Shown: positions 11,326 through 23,769 of the stretch, piece by piece | Layout: each line of letters starts with the position of its first letter | Position numbering within the stretch: position 1 is the first letter of the stretch | DNA from: Acanthosepion lycidas | Lineage: Eukaryota; Mollusca; Cephalopoda; Sepiida; Sepiidae | DNA: 64,000 nt | Assembly (NCBI GenBank): GCA_963932145.1 | Contig: OZ010616.1 | Location: forward strand, 48,513,401-48,577,400 | Direction: 5' to 3' | Made by a program: the position numbers and the translations under genes | Notes under the pieces: generated by a model | What the model saw: the letters and a program-made list of their open reading frames with translations, nothing else | What the model was told of the DNA's origin: nothing | Databases searched by the model: none

Positions 11326-13869
11326 ATCACTATATAAATGATCCAATATTAAGAAAAGACAACGAAGGAAGGCTATCAAAAATAGATTTATACAAAACTT
11401 TCTGTATAAAAGGTCGAGAGTAAAAAGTGGAGATGTCACATATTATATTCAAACCATTAACCGACAGTGAAAACTTTTTAATCTTAGTAAACGACTAAGA
11501 ATTTCTTCATTATTAGATTATATCTCAGTGATTTTCTTGTACTGAAAAAGCCGGTCGAAATATAGTAATGCCTCACTTTAAATAACTTAAGTTACTTAAA
11601 TCCGATAACTCCTTTATTTCATAAAGAAAAAGTAAATTCTGTACATCGTAGCATTTAATGAAAATCTAATTTAAGTCCAAAACATTCAGCATGGTAATTA
11701 TCAATGTTATGTAAAAATAGCAAATAAAACAATCCTACATACCTTTCCTTGCTCATAATGTGAACATTTTTGAAAGCGGCGCTGTAGATAATCTGCATTG
11801 TAATTTACTTTGTACTTGTAACAGAGGCTTATTTTGACGGGTACTATGATAAGAGTTGGACGAGTATCTGTCTGAAGAGATTAAGCCGTAACCATGCCCG
11901 CGCGTACTCTGATCGTCCTTCCAAAGAGTGTCACTGAGAGCAGTCGTTTATAAGGAAACGATCTTAAACAACCCGAAACAGACACACTCTCTCTCACGTA
12001 CACACACGGGCGTGCGCGCACACACACACACACTTGTCAACTAAGGTTTGTTATTTATAGTGAAAACTGTCTTTATCAATATCTGTATTGGCAAGAGTTT
12101 TCATTTCTAGCTAACTTCGTATTTGACAAGGTTGACATGTTCCTAGTAACTTAACGCGAACTCGATGAGTGATTTGTTCTAGCATTTATCTATGTTCAGT
12201 AAAAATTTTTAAAAAGTCGGTTCGTTACAGCCCATGTGATTCACGAGTGGTCCCTTAAATTGAAGGACATTAAATCGAGGTTCAATTGTAATAAGTTATT
12301 ATTTTTGAAGTTACCTTTAATGCGTACTGTTTCAGAAATATACTGAGTAAATAGTGTCATGTGTTGTTGGTGAAACTGTCAAAAGCTCTGTTCAGTTGTT
12401 TTTTTCTTCTGTCAGTAAAATCACATGCCGACCTTTCAATGAGGTGGTGAAAAGGAAGCATTGTTAAGTTGATTGTCAGAAACTGTATATTGAAAGAAGA
12501 ATATCGGAGTTTGTCAGTATTTTGGAAAAGAAGACAATGTGAAGACGTACCTTATCTATTACTTGACGTAATGTTGCACCATCGGCATACTAAACATGTT
12601 CATGGGCAGTTGATAGAGACTTTTGTGCATGAGCTAAGGCAGTCATATTACAAAGTTGTACAATTAAAATACGAGTTTTCAGTATCGGAAAATTTGAAAG
12701 AACACTTAGTATATAGTCTTATACGATCACACAGAGGTAGAATAATTTCGGCATGATTTCTAACGTTTATAACAAAAATCCACTATACCTCAAAATTTAC
12801 TCTTAGAGTCATTTAATTTAATCATGTATGCAAAATTTCTAGTCTTCTTTTAGATTTTATTTCGGCTATGGAGTTGTTCTCATTGTGTGTGTCTTTTTAA
12901 CGTTCTACTGAAATCGTTGCATGGAAGTTATTTTTTTTACTTATTAAATTGGGTATACTACTCAAAATACAAAAAAAGTAATGAATGAGATGGAATTGAA
13001 TATTTTCCGATACACACTAAGTATGTAACTTTCCTTAATATATAATTAAACATGTCAGAAAAAATATATCAATTCCCTGTGATTTCTTTTGGGATATTTT
13101 ACCCTGTAGGTTAATTTCGAATTAATTTTCGAGTTTAATTTTTTTTTCTTTTTATTATTTTTTAAAACCCAAATAAATGCTTAAAAATATTTAAATTTTC
13201 TCGGCATTCTCCAGTTTCTTGGAATCAACTTCAACTATCGCTGATCAGCGATCATATCGGCAATATTTTAAACCTGGTTACGGTTGCCTATAGTTTCGTC
13301 TGTTTTTCAGTAAGCCTTCCTTAAGAAGAAAGAAAACTTAAGATTGGAAAACGCTGGCCTTGCAACAAAAGAATTCTTTACAGGCGTTTTAAACAAAAAG
13401 TCAGGATTATTGATAGAGCCAGTAATTGATTCACACTCACTTTTGTAGCATAACGTATCTAACATTTTTCTCGATAACCCGGTGATATTGGCCAGAGAAT
13501 TATTGAACAATTGAAGGGGAAATGTTGTGGAGACATAAGCGAAGAAGGCTCCATTCATGACACAAGTAACCTGCCTTGTGTTGCTTTTCTTGTGTCTCCT
13601 CTATTTGTGCGAGAATCATGACTGTTAGAAAGTTGTAAGGAAGATAGATTAAATTGTTCATATGAAACTGCAGAAAATATGTATAACAGACAGTATATTT
13701 ATATTTACCATAAATCACATTAAGAAAGAAGCAGAAAATCTATTTAAAATATTTTATATTTCTCGCTTATTAGGAGAAACTTGATCGATTACACTCAAAA
13801 TTCGAATGTATAGTTTTTGATCGGTTTTTACATAATGTTCGCCCAATCCAAATCCCAAGACCAATTCAA
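11326..13869. other. Non-coding or unassigned; CA tract
   Basis: No recognised element. An imperfect CA/CG tract lies at 11990-12035. A plus-strand frame at 12469-12756 opens with TTG, lacks an early ATG, and shows no known domain. A minus-strand ATG frame at 13307-13558 (83 codons) is also unrecognised. On the plus strand the same stretch gives long near-open pieces, so it may be an unknown decayed element. 11870-12040 is locally more GC-rich than its surroundings. Confidence 0.4.
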
Positions 13870-14660
13870 TGTTAATGGTTAATAAATGATGTTATTGCAT
13901 AGACGTAAAATGAGGTAATTGCAGATTATGAGCGTATAGGAAAGATAACAGTTAACCTTAGAGCTGACATAGTTAAGTTTGTATTGATCGAGGAAGCATC
14001 CTCTTGGATGTCTGTTCCCCAAAGTAGACCTTGAAAAGAAGCTGTCCGAATGTAACTTCTTTCTTAGTAAATAGGATACGAAGAGAACGGGTATAATTTG
14101 TCCCAGTGTGCATGGCAAAGAGGGTTCGAGATGCGAAGGTCTGAACTGGAGAAACAAAGAAATGTAGGTCATCACAGAACATTTTCCATGAAAATAGCGA
14201 TAGAGTAGTGAGGTTTATGATGTTACATTTATTTGGAAAGAAGTTATAGAGTGGAAAATAATCGTTTATAAGGCCACTTAAATGCTTTTTAACTCTACTG
14301 TGATCAAAAGTGTTTACGCATTATTTGAAGTTGAGGATTGAGAGTTTCAGTCTAGATAAGACAGCAATACTCTATGTTTGGTTCGATCTGACTTTTCTAA
14401 AGTAAACCAGGAGGGGTCAGGTACTTTTTGGAGCGATACAAGTAACCAAATGATGGATTATGTATATGAATTCCACTTGAAATCTCAGGTGAAATTGAGT
14501 CCCAACAGATGTTCAAAACAATAACAGTTTGCGAGTCTGACCTTTCATAATGATGGACAAAAATTCAGCGTCTGCTTGGTGATGATGAAACGTCACTAGT
14601 TTGCTTTTGGGTGTATTGAATATTACAAGCCAGTTATTCACCCATTGAGCCGTTAGAGCT
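13870..14660 (-). pseudogene. CR1-like LINE, RT end, heavily decayed
   Basis: Minus-strand frames show WLVIFNTPKSKLVTF and HHHQADAEF near the upstream edge, then a MEYCCHIW-like block now mutated, then TLSLFSWKMF and a C-terminal segment with KKLHSDSFFSRSTLGN, HPRGCFLDQYKLN and SSKVNCYLS. This order matches the CR1-like copies elsewhere in the window. Many stops and frame changes show it is old. The block just beyond its 3' side (13830-13865) resembles 3560-3605, which may be flanking or tail sequence shared between insertions. Confidence 0.6.
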
Positions 14661-14699
14661 GTTAGATGTAAGTCAGAGGAGAGATCAACAGTCAGTTAT

Positions 14700-14815
14700 T
14701 ATTTATTAAACTCAGTCTATTTTTGGCACAGGGTCACTAGTAGAAGGCACCAAAGTAGAATCGAACTCACTAGTAATGATGAACTAGGCAAGCTTGTTAA
14801 CTATTACTGCACGCC
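14700..14815 (-). mobile_element. Possible tRNA-derived SINE
   Basis: On the minus strand, GAGTTCGATTC (14758-14768) resembles a polymerase III B box and is followed by TACTTTGGTGCCTTCTACTA, a layout I associate with mollusc tRNA-derived SINEs. The A box is not clear (a TAGTTAACAAG-like stretch near 14795). No intact tRNA cloverleaf can be drawn. The call rests mainly on the B box and its context. Confidence 0.4.
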
Positions 14816-15395
14816 GAAGCGTCTCTTTATTTATGAAAGTTCTTAACTGGAACATTTGTGCGCAGATGTGTTTATGCAGGACCATAGCAGAGACTTTTTT
14901 TTTTTTGGTGGGAGAGGAATGTTTAGCCGCTGGACCGTCAATATCCGATGTTTTTTGGCCGGGATTAGTTTATCGTCTTTTTCTTCTTTTTATTTGAGAG
15001 AGAAAGACAAGAAGGGAGTGAAACATAGAGAAAGAGATAAGGATTTTTAGAAGGGAAAGCAAATGCTTTGTTTTAATTTGAATTCTTTTCTATTTGTGTG
15101 TACATTTTTATTTGCTATTTTATTTTGTTTAATTGGACTCACTACAATTCCAAATCAAAATGAAAACGGACCCACGTGATAAAGGGAAATTACCATCATC
15201 GTACACCTATAAAGAAGAATTATTTCATCAAGGTTTTATGAAAGTTATATTCTTGCTTTGATAGTCTTTTTTTTCTTTCTTGTATTTCTTTCTTTATTAT
15301 ATTTTCTTAAAATAAAACCCTGGAAAACTACCACAATTGGTATATGGCCTTGGTATGTGTTAAAAAAGAAAGAGAGCGTAATTTAATATACATAC
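14816..15395. other. Non-coding stretch, nothing recognised
   Basis: Two short overlapping plus-strand frames near 14794-15050 have no recognisable domain. The remainder is AT-rich. Confidence 0.4.
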
Positions 15396-15551
15396 TATTA
15401 ATATAATTTTATTGTTATATGTTATTTATATATACACAAATATTTAAGTAAATGTTCTAATAAACAGTATTAACATTTACCGACCAGAACATTTGCTTAA
15501 ATATTTGTGTATATATTTAAATAACGTATAACAATAAAATACATTAAAATA
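15396..15551. repeat. Imperfect inverted repeat, ~60-bp arms, MITE-like
   Basis: Arms at 15396-15458 and 15487-15550 pair with few mismatches and surround a 28-base centre. Outer ends both read CTATT-like, then TTTTATTGTTATA, and inner ends read AAATATTTAAG, then AAATGTTCT. It lies 13 bp left of the pogo element. It codes for nothing. Confidence 0.75.
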
Positions 15552-15564
15552 GTTGTCGGACTTA

Positions 15565-17544
15565 CCGTATTTGGCAGCATATAAGGCGCACTTTTTTTTT
15601 TTTTTACAAAAATATCTTTTAAAATTCCCCTGCTATATGTAAGTTTAAAATTCGCGATAGTCGGCCGAAATTAGCTACCTGGCAACTCCTATTAGCTTAG
15701 ACTTTAGAGTAACTTTCATATACCTATTGTCATTATTTAAAAGGCTATTATGCAGGTTAAAAGTGTTATCATTGATAATATTCATTATATTAATTTCATC
15801 ACATTTAATATTAGTACTTTGTTTCACTAAAATTATATGCAATAAATTCAAATTATATATTTGTAAAATATATTTGTTTCATTAATATTTTCTTGCGATA
15901 ACTTCCGGTTGCATTGGTATAAATACTATCAGAATTTTTATATTCTGATCATTCCATCAAGACGTTTACAAGACGCAGGTTGTATAGATCATATAAGGGA
16001 AAAGTTTTGACTGAATTTCACTCGTTCAGATATGACAACAGCAAGAAAGAGGTTAAGCTACACTGTTGCATACAAGCTTCATGTTGTAAACTATGCTAAA
16101 GTGCATAGAAATAGAGCAGTTGCAAAATATTTTGGCCTTACACCTACAGAAAAAAATGATATGTTACTGGCAGTTGCAGGAAAATAACCTATGGGCAATG
16201 AAGAAAGGAAACTGTAACCTTCACCACCCAGCCCCACACTGGCCTGAAATTGAAGAAGAAATTAAAACATAGGGTGTAGATGAGAAGAATATAGGCAGAA
16301 TCGTTACTATGAAAATGATAAGGAATGCAGCTAGAAGATTAGCAAACGAAAAGGGGATTCAAAACTTTATAAGAACAGAAGGATGTTGTTGTCGTTTTAG
16401 GAAACGAGACGGTTTGTCAATGCGTACAAAAACATCAGTTGTGCAGAGAATGCCAGTTGACTATGATGAGAAAATTTGTTATACGTGCTTGAAAAGAACT
16501 CTTTTTGAACTAGGCCAAATAGGAAATATGGATAAAGTCTCACTAAAGTTTGATGTCACATCAAATAAAACTGTGAGTATTAAGCGATCACAGACTATTA
16601 CAATAAAATCCACAAACCATGAGAAAGCCCTTTATACAGTCATTCTTGCATGTTGCTCTGATGTTGCCTCCTTTTCTGATTTTTAAGAGAAAAACTACAC
16701 TGAAAGATAAAATACCAAAAGATGTGCATGTTCATCCAAAAGGCTGGATGAACGAAGCTGCTTTACAGTTATGGCTACGAGTTGTATGGGAAAGACGTCC
16801 TGGTGGACTATTACGAAAGCCCTCTCTTCTGGTTTGGGACCAGTTCAGAGTGTAAAGGACTGAATCCATTAAAAAGAAAGTGACAGAATTGAAAACAGAG
16901 GTAGCGGTTATTCTTGATGGACTAACGAGTCAGTTGTAACCTCTTTGAATAGACCATTCAAGCAAAACATGAAGGAGCAATGGAACATGTGGATGGCAAT
17001 GCCTGATCACGACCTTACATTTACAGGAAGAATAAAAAGACACAGCATTGCACTAGTCTGCAAATGGGTGAAGTAAACTTGAGATAATATTAAATCAGAA
17101 ATTGTTGCAAAATCTTTTAAAACGTGTGTCATTAGCAATGCTCTCAATGGAATGGAAGATGACGCATTATTTAACGACGATGATAGTAGCATTGAAGATG
17201 AGTATCAGAGTTTTGATAACAAAGATGATGAATTTTATGGATTTGAAGATGAACAAAATTTTAATGGTAACTGTACTGCTTTTATCAATTGTAATAATTG
17301 CTTGAGTTTTATTTTGTTTTCTTACCTTTGGATATAATAAAATTTTTATAGGATTGTGTTTTTTCTATCATTTTTCGTTTAACTGTAATCATGGCTTGTT
17401 CAACCAAAATAGTACCTCATAAATATAGCCTAGGCTGTACAATTTACTAATAATTTTACTAATTACTAATTTTTTCTTGATTTGCCCTGCTGAAATTAGG
17501 GTGCGTCTTACACACCCGTGCGTTTTATATGCCGTCAAATATGG
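15565..17544 (+). mobile_element. pogo/Tigger-type DNA transposon, complete termini
   Basis: The left end CCGTATTTGGCAGCATATAA and the right end (reverse complement CCATATTTGACGGCATATAA) form imperfect terminal inverted repeats. TA duplications lie at 15563-15564 and 17545-17546. The element is 1980 bp and encloses a single decayed transposase gene on the plus strand. Termini and length fit a once-autonomous Tc1/mariner superfamily member of the pogo branch. Confidence 0.9.
16032..17260 (+). pseudogene. pogo/Tigger-like transposase, inactivated
   Basis: From the ATG at 16032 the protein opens with a DNA-binding helix-turn-helix region (RLSYTVAYKLHVVNYAKVH, AVAKYFG). A CENP-B-like second domain with GCCCRFRKRDGLSMRTKTS follows. 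The DDE domain comes next: QIGNMDK, LKFDVTSN, HEKALYTVILACCSD, KRKTTLKDKIPK, HPKGWMNEAAL and RPGGLLRKPSLLVWDQFR. The first Asp (NMD) and second Asp (WDQFR) are visible. The third acidic region, after DGLTSQL, is disrupted. A frameshift lies near 16150-16160, stops at about 16270 and 16684-16686, and another frame change near 16620-16690. The tail is acidic. This protein would cut and paste its own element; here it cannot. Confidence 0.85.
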
Positions 17545-17689
17545 TAGTCCATTTCGTCGTGTGTGACATACTGCTAACAAAATACAGTTGTGCCGCCAAC
17601 CAACAAAAGTTTCATGTCGATAACTCCAGGTAGGAACAGTTGAAAGCCAAGCGTTACTTAATTTTGAATTACGATTCTTTTAAAATATA

Positions 17690-17912
17690 TTTTTCAATAT
17701 ATTTTAATATAGCTCAATCCACTACTTGTCTGTAGCCCAGTTTGACAACCCTGCTTTTAGATCATTAACAAGCAATGAGAGATTATTTTTGTTTTACAAC
17801 AAATAATAAATACATTCTCCAAGCAAATTTTTGTCACAGTAGATTTTATGTATATTTCTCTACTCTAAGAAGCATGAATGAGAAGAAATTCAAATTTCAG
17901 TAGCATTGGGGA
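17690..17912 (+). repeat. ~320-bp satellite monomer, first copy, cut by hAT
   Basis: Shares CAACCCTGCTT, ATTTCTCTACTCTAAGAA and AGTAGCATTGG with blocks at 22289-22856 and 25680-26080. It ends exactly at the hAT terminus. Part of the monomer appears deleted, because the landmark spacing across the removed hAT is only about 217 bp. Confidence 0.8.
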
Positions 17913-18815
17913 CAGTAGCGGAATATAGACGGGGCACGGAAGGTCAGCCGCCTCGAGGCGCACCGACACGGGGTGCAAACTGCTCGGTGATTAGCAAGTT
18001 TATTGCCGGGAATGGGGGTCAATTGCAAGCGAAATGTTCCATTTGCAATATTTTCACACACACACACACAGAAAAAAAAGTGATGAAAAAGTAAGACCAA
18101 GTTAGTGTAGGCCAAGTTTTAACGCATTTATCGGTGAAAATGCCGGGATATTAATTCAAAAAGTGGTGAAAGATGGCCTAAAATTTCTTTCTTTTTATTT
18201 ACTTTAATATCCTTTTATTTACCTTAATATTCTTTTTATGACTGCTCGCAGATGCTTATGTCATTAACGGTGCTTCATGAATTATTTTGGCGACGGCGCT
18301 CAGTAGTTCTTCGATCATGCGCAGTACAGACGGAAGTGCATGCCAGCCAAAATGAATATTTCTCTGAAATATGACCGAGAAACTCAATAAAGGTCTTTGA
18401 AGTTTATTACGAAAAACCATGCACTTCCGCTGAGAATATAGGAGAAAATGCTTTATTACAACGTATATATGTATTCGGCCGTTAAGTTAGGATAGATTCT
18501 GATATCGACCCCTTTTGTTTATTTCATTTGTAAGAGTTAGCTCATCCTTAATTCCCAAATTGTCACTAGGGGTCATTCTCCCTATACTATAAGTACTGGG
18601 CGACTTCTCGCCTCGTTCTCTATTTTCATTTCTTCATTTCAGCGACTACAATGTAAGCTCTCTTACAAGATCCGCGTTTTCCCATTTGTGGGAGGCCATG
18701 AACATTATACACACATACACGTACCTACGAACATTCACCAAAGAACAGACACCAATGTTTACACACAAAAATGTTATTGCCCATTGTAAAATTGTTTTGT
18801 TTAATACATATATTT

Positions 18816-18817
<2 letters not shown>

Positions 18818-18881
<64 letters not shown>
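18818..18881. repeat. (TA)n microsatellite inside hAT
   Basis: An uninterrupted run of TA dinucleotides of about 60 bases. The Tyr/Ile-rich frame crossing it is not coding. Confidence 0.95.
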
Positions 18882-19030
18882 CGGGTTTTGTTTATCTTAT
18901 TTACATCTTCAGTTGGACTTAACTTGAGTCTGGTAATTTTCTTGTAGTTGGACCTTCTAATATTCTACCAGGAGTTACACACGTGTTTCTAATTTAACAA
19001 CACGCAAACCACCCGGTCCTCCACACATTC

Positions 19031-19137
19031 TTCATGCTGGTATTGTCACTATGCTATTTACGATGGAACGGTGTTATGGCATTATTGCGCTAGGGCTCTA
19101 TTGGGCTGTCGTCCTGTTGACAATAAACACCAGCATG
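19031..19137. repeat. Inverted repeat with 17-bp arms
   Basis: TCATGCTGGTATTGTCA near 19031-19047 is mirrored by TGACAATAAACACCAGCATGA near 19117-19137, with a few extra bases in the second arm. The 70-base centre is not palindromic. It sits just upstream of the transposase frame within the hAT element. Confidence 0.65.
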
Positions 19138-19199
19138 AGACAAATTAGCCTCACGATCTTTATATGACTGAGTGGGACAGCTATATTATTTTTTCGTTT

Positions 19200-21886
19200 T
19201 TATTTCGGGCAGAAATTTTAAGAATGGAGCAACATGGGCAACAAAATCTGGTGTGGAAGGAAGAAATCGTATGAAAAGAGAACGCGAAGGTTTAAAGAAA
19301 TCCTGTCAAGTTATGAAGAAGTTTTTAAAAATGCCACATCCAGATGGAGATGGTGACAATCACGTTGTTTTCACGCTTGTTCTTAGTACTGGCTCTGACT
19401 ACACAGACACAGCACCAGGGTCAGTGGAGAAATCGTAATCTTCACCAGTGCTGCCTGCACGAACGGCACCTTTAGCCACATCGCCTCTAACATAGAAGAC
19501 AATGAAAACGGTTTTATTTAATGCTTCCGATCAGCTTCATCTTCATTTCGTTGCCAATCTGATGAACATGCGTAAGAAAATGAAACTCAATATGCAGTAT
19601 TAACCAAGAAACATGTAGGTTACTTAAACTTTGATGTAAATTGCGATAAACGACAAATTTCTGATGATCTACGTGTACAAATGGTCAAGATGGGTGCTAA
19701 AGCTTTTCAGAACAAGGACGAAGAGAATATAAATGATCGGGAAGTTATTGAGAGCCGAGGTGTCGAAGAAACGATGAGAAGTGAAACAAGCACAAAACAT
19801 GTGTCAAGCGCAGCTTCACGAATCACTGATTTCAAAGAAAACTATAAGATGGGTCTACGATTCCGCGTAATTGGTTGTCGTACTTAATTGAAAATGATGC
19901 AGTGCATTGTTTTGTTTTTTTTTTGTTTTTTTTTCTGTTTATTGTTTTCAACAGTATCAGTCAACGGCACGGTATTCAAAAAATCTTGTGGATTTCGAAA
20001 ATGGAAAAAATGCAAAGAAAGAATCATCACCGTGTATCATTTCTTGCATGGAAAGACTTTGAGATACACATATCAGAAGAGTCTATGATTGAGTAATACT
20101 GAAGCACATGGTGGAACAGAAGCAATTGTGAAAGAATTTGCTCATGCCTTTTGTGGATTGTATCAAGTTTTTGGAAACTCAACATTTGACATTTCGTGGA
20201 AATTGAATCAAGTAATAATCCCGGTAATTTTCTTGCACTCGTTAAGCTACTTAGCATGTACGATCCTCTGTTGCATTATTTCAAGTCACATCCACATTCT
20301 ACATTATTTTTGTCTGGCAGGATGCAAAATTATTTCATTGAGCTTCTGGTTAACGAAGTACGTCAGTTTATCCTACAGAGAGTCAAATGAAGCAGATACT
20401 ATGATACAACTGACGTTTCTTACAACAAACAAATTTCTGAAATTCTCAGGTTTGTCGATGATGACAACTAATATAAAACTACTGCAATCAAAGAAGTGTT
20501 CATTGATTTTATTAAAATTCATGAAAAAGACGCCAAGAGTATTACAGAAGAAATTACCTCAAAATTGGAACGAAAATTGGTCTTGTTTTGAACGACTGTC
20601 GTGTATGACAATGCTGCAACAATGGTTGGGAAATGTTCGATGTCAAGAAGCGCATATCACAAAGAAACCCGTAAGCAATCTTTGTGAAATGCGATAACCA
20701 TTCTTCGAACCTATTAGAACACGTGTTTGCTATATCATTTTTCTGAATTCTTGATTCATTGTACAATTTTTTTCCATCTCAACAATACGGTGGGAGAAAC
20801 AGGAGGAGGCAGTAAAGTGGTACCCTAATACAAAATGGAATGCTAGGCGCGACGCTGATCATGTTGTAATAACGAAGTTGGATGGCATAGCTAATTATTT
20901 AGAGAATATGGCAAGTGACACTTCAGTATCAGTCGACACAAAAAGCGATGTCAACTGCTTGCTGTATAACATGCAAACTTTCAGCTTTCTAACTATGCTG
21001 CCGTTCTAGGACCACATCCTGACTTCCATCAACCGAATACAAAAGAGACGTCAGTGCCTAAGAATGAACTTCTATGAAGCTTGAGCTGATATTCAAAGTT
21101 TGTAATAATTTGTTATGAGTGAACGTGGTTCTGTTGAAGTAAAATGCTTAGAATAGGATGCATTTTTCCTCGCCATTTTCAATTGAAGTTTTGCTCAACA
21201 AGGAAGGGTGGGTCGAAAAAATGAATGGCTGAAGAGGAGATAAAAGATGAGCCTCTAAATGTGAGATAATGTTCAACCTGTCCAGTACTGACTTGAAGGC
21301 AGTACTGAACAGGTTGAATACAGAGCTGAAAGATCGATTTACAAGGTTGAGTCAGTTACATGAGCAATTTGGTTTCCTCGTGGATATTGAAAGTCTCATT
21401 GACTCCGAGTCGAACGATAACGCGAATGCTAACACGGTAAAAAAAAAATGAAAAGTAGCTGCTTCAGCATACGATGGTGATTTTGATAGAATAGAACTCG
21501 GTCGCGAAATTACAAAATGCGGCATGCTAATACAGAAAAGAAAAGAGAGCTCCTTCGTTAAACCAAAAACCCCAGTCGAGCTTTTCAACTTCACAATATC
21601 TTACAGCGATCATGTGTTCCCCAATTTACATAGAGCCAATGCTCTATGTAAATTGGGGAACACATGATCGCTTACTGTTGGTTGTTGCTGTCTCTATGGC
21701 ATCCTGTGAGCACTCTTTCAGCAAATTAAAATTAATAAAAAGCAAAATAGGTCTGGAATGTCTAAGCAATATGGCTTTATTAAGCATCGAAAGTGAAAAA
21801 TTTCAACATATAAATGAGGATAGTGTTATTGACAATTTTTTGAACATCAAGCCTGGTCGTATATCTCGACTTTACGAATTCAAATA
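19200..21886 (+). pseudogene. ZMYM/TTF-type hAT transposase, inactivated
   Basis: The pieces appear in the expected order across several frames. First is a basic start (RNRMKREREGLKKS, VMKKFLK). A TTF/BED-like zinc-finger region follows, now partly replaced by a T-rich run at 19912-19935. Then come ESSNNPGNFLALVKLLSMYD (20200-20260), QNYFIELLVNEVRQFIL, and a block near 20560-20700 that once held the catalytic and insertion-domain residues. KWNARRDA, LDGIANYLENM and CLLYNMQTFSFLTML follow at 20830-21003, then NTELKDRFTRLSQLHEQFGF (21310-21370). The C-terminal dimerisation motif ASCEHSFSKLKLIKS (21693-21737) ends with LLSIESEKFQ. At least six frame changes or stops make it dead. A 32-bp-arm palindrome sits inside the coding region at 21605-21672. 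Confidence 0.8.
21605..21672. repeat. Perfect 32-bp-arm palindrome within the transposase gene
   Basis: Arms 21605-21636 and 21641-21672 are exact reverse complements around a CAAT centre. The left arm encodes the expected DHVFPNLHRA segment, so the right arm is the added inverted copy, replacing or displacing codons before the VSMASCEHSF motif. Confidence 0.9.
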
Positions 21887-22288
21887 GCTGAAAGAAATTG
21901 ATTTAGTCTTGACATCTTTTAATTCCAGTGTTGCCAATACACAGTGCTTGTTGGTAGTAGCCGATCAAATAAAAATGTATTTGAATGGTATTTGAATATT
22001 TTTTCAGAGCATTTGTATTTGATTGAAAAAGCATTTAGATTCATAATTTTGTCTAGTTTCAGAAGTATTTGTATTTGTTTTTGCATTTTTGGAATCTGGA
22101 AGAAAGTTACTTGTATTTATATTTGTATTTACTATTCTATCGCATCAATAATCGCAAAATGTATTTATATTTGAATTTCTAAACAAATAGTATTTGATCC
22201 ATCCCGGTTTACTACCCACTGGTTGTGGTAAAGGGGGCCGAGTCGAGCTCTTTCCCCCACCCCGGATCAAAATATCGGCACGCCACTG

Positions 22289-22856
22289 ATTGTGTGTTTT
22301 CAAATCTTGCTGTATTCACCACTTGTAACTCAGTCTATCAACCCTGCTTGTAGATCATCAATATTTGATTAAGATTAAATGTAAGTAGGGTTTAGATTTG
22401 TTTTACAATAAGATTGTTTGCTATAAAAATTACATATATTTCTCTACTCTAAGAAACACATCGACTGGATTGTAGAATTGGTTATCTGTTTGAAAAATCA
22501 ATGCTACTAAATGTTGTTTGCTTTGATTGACTTTCTATGCTACTTTTTAAAATAAGTTTGGTTAAGTTGGACAATGAATGAGAAGAAAATCAATTCAAAA
22601 TGGAATGGTTTTGATCATTTTCAAATCTAGCTGAATTTGCGACTTGTAGTTCAGTCTGTCAACCCTGCTTGTAGGTCATCAGTATTTGATTAAGAGGTTA
22701 TTAAATGGGGGTAGGGTTTAGTTTTGTTTTACAATAAGATACTTTTTGCTACGAAAATTGCATATATTTCTCTACTCTAAGAAACACATAGACTGCGTTG
22801 TGGGATTAGTTATACCATTGAAAGACCAAAGCTACTAAATTTTTAAAGTTTTTTTT
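22289..22856 (+). repeat. ~320-bp satellite, two monomers
   Basis: Two adjacent copies, with ACCCTGCTTGTAG near 22340 and 22660 and CTCTACTCTAAGAAACACAT near 22440 and 22770. The period is therefore about 320 bp. The right copy is cut by the Gypsy element at 22857. Confidence 0.85.
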
Positions 22857-23533
22857 TGTGGTAAGACAGCCCAATTACCCACCCACCCCGTCTTATGATT
22901 GATATATATGTCATACTCTCTTAGCTAAAACCGCAAGAATCTTCAATTACGTTCAATAAAGGTATTATTGAAAATATTATATAGATAAATGAATTGCCTC
23001 CCTTTGTAGGGATCGTTATCACCGGCTCCTGGGTTGGACTGAAAGCAATCTATCACGGTCTCTTTTTTTCCTGGGCCACCGACGAGTCAACACAGACTAA
23101 TTTAGCTCCGTAAAACTCAACCAGCAGCCACATGGTGTCCAAAAATGAAGCGGCCAAGAATACAACATAGTAACGAGATCTGAATCCCTCTTCAACCTGA
23201 GGACGAAGATATTCCGACATTGCAACAAAAATGAGAAGAACTGTTAACCGAACAAACTTTATTGTCACCAGTTAAGTCCTTGCCAAAAACCACTATTTTT
23301 TTGCAACGATTTTTAAACCCAATTTTTCTATCTTTCCTTTTTTTTCTTCCGATATAAAACCTTTCTTTTTTCCACTCAAGTTTGGTGTTGTCCTGTTTTC
23401 TCTCACCATGTCGCGTCAATGCTCTTTTTACCTTTATTTTCTACAGGGGACAAATTATTGGTCACATAAATTCAAAGGGTATAAAAACCTGCAAAGCATA
23501 CTAAACCGAACTAGACTCCGAGTTTTCATCACA
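22857..23533 (+). repeat. Left LTR of a Gypsy element, with a ~530-bp extra block
   Basis: The outer parts match the right LTR: GTGGTAA, TTATGATTGATATATATGTC, TTCAATAAAGG at the start half, and ACTAGACTCCGAGTTTTCAT, then CACA, at the end. Between about 22963 and 23495 lies sequence absent from the right copy. It contains a TATA-like GGGTATAAAAACC near 23478, so the right LTR may be the deleted one. A minus-strand frame inside (23053-23268) is not recognised. Confidence 0.65.
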
Positions 23534-23769
23534 ATTTATTGAATGTAATTATGGTCAAATACCTTAAACCAGTTGTATTGACTTGAACTCTGCAGAGCCG
23601 TCTAGCAATATTGGAAATGATTATTCGAAGTATTCTTGCTTGCAGTGGAAAACAATTCATCCACTCCTATTACTGATACGGATAGACTTAACCTGCTAAT
23701 GCACTATGTTTCCATAACAGTATATACAAATATTTTAACTGCAAAACTTACAAGAGTGCCATAGACATT

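Larger units (their letters stand above)
17913..22288 (+). mobile_element. hAT transposon, ZMYM-type, 4.4 kb, nested in satellite
   Basis: The left end CAGTAGCGGAATA and the right end (reverse complement CAGTGGCGTGCCG) fit hAT terminal repeats of the CAGTGGCG type. Flanking octamers ATTGGGGA (17905-17912) and ATTGTGTG (22289-22296) look like a diverged 8-bp duplication. The uninterrupted site survives in the satellite copy at about 25762-25775 as AGCATTGGATG. The element encloses the decayed transposase gene, an AT microsatellite and a short inverted repeat. The long non-coding left part (17913-19190) shows nothing further that I recognise. Confidence 0.8.

Noticed and set aside
12469..12756. 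95-codon frame as a host gene
   Set aside because: It opens with TTG, lacks an early ATG, and shows no domain or partner exon; kept only as unassigned.
14700..14815. A functional tRNA gene
   Set aside because: Only a B-box-like motif is seen; no A box and no cloverleaf can be drawn.
23053..23268. Minus-strand 71-codon frame as a gene
   Set aside because: It lies within the extra block of the left LTR and has no recognised domain.
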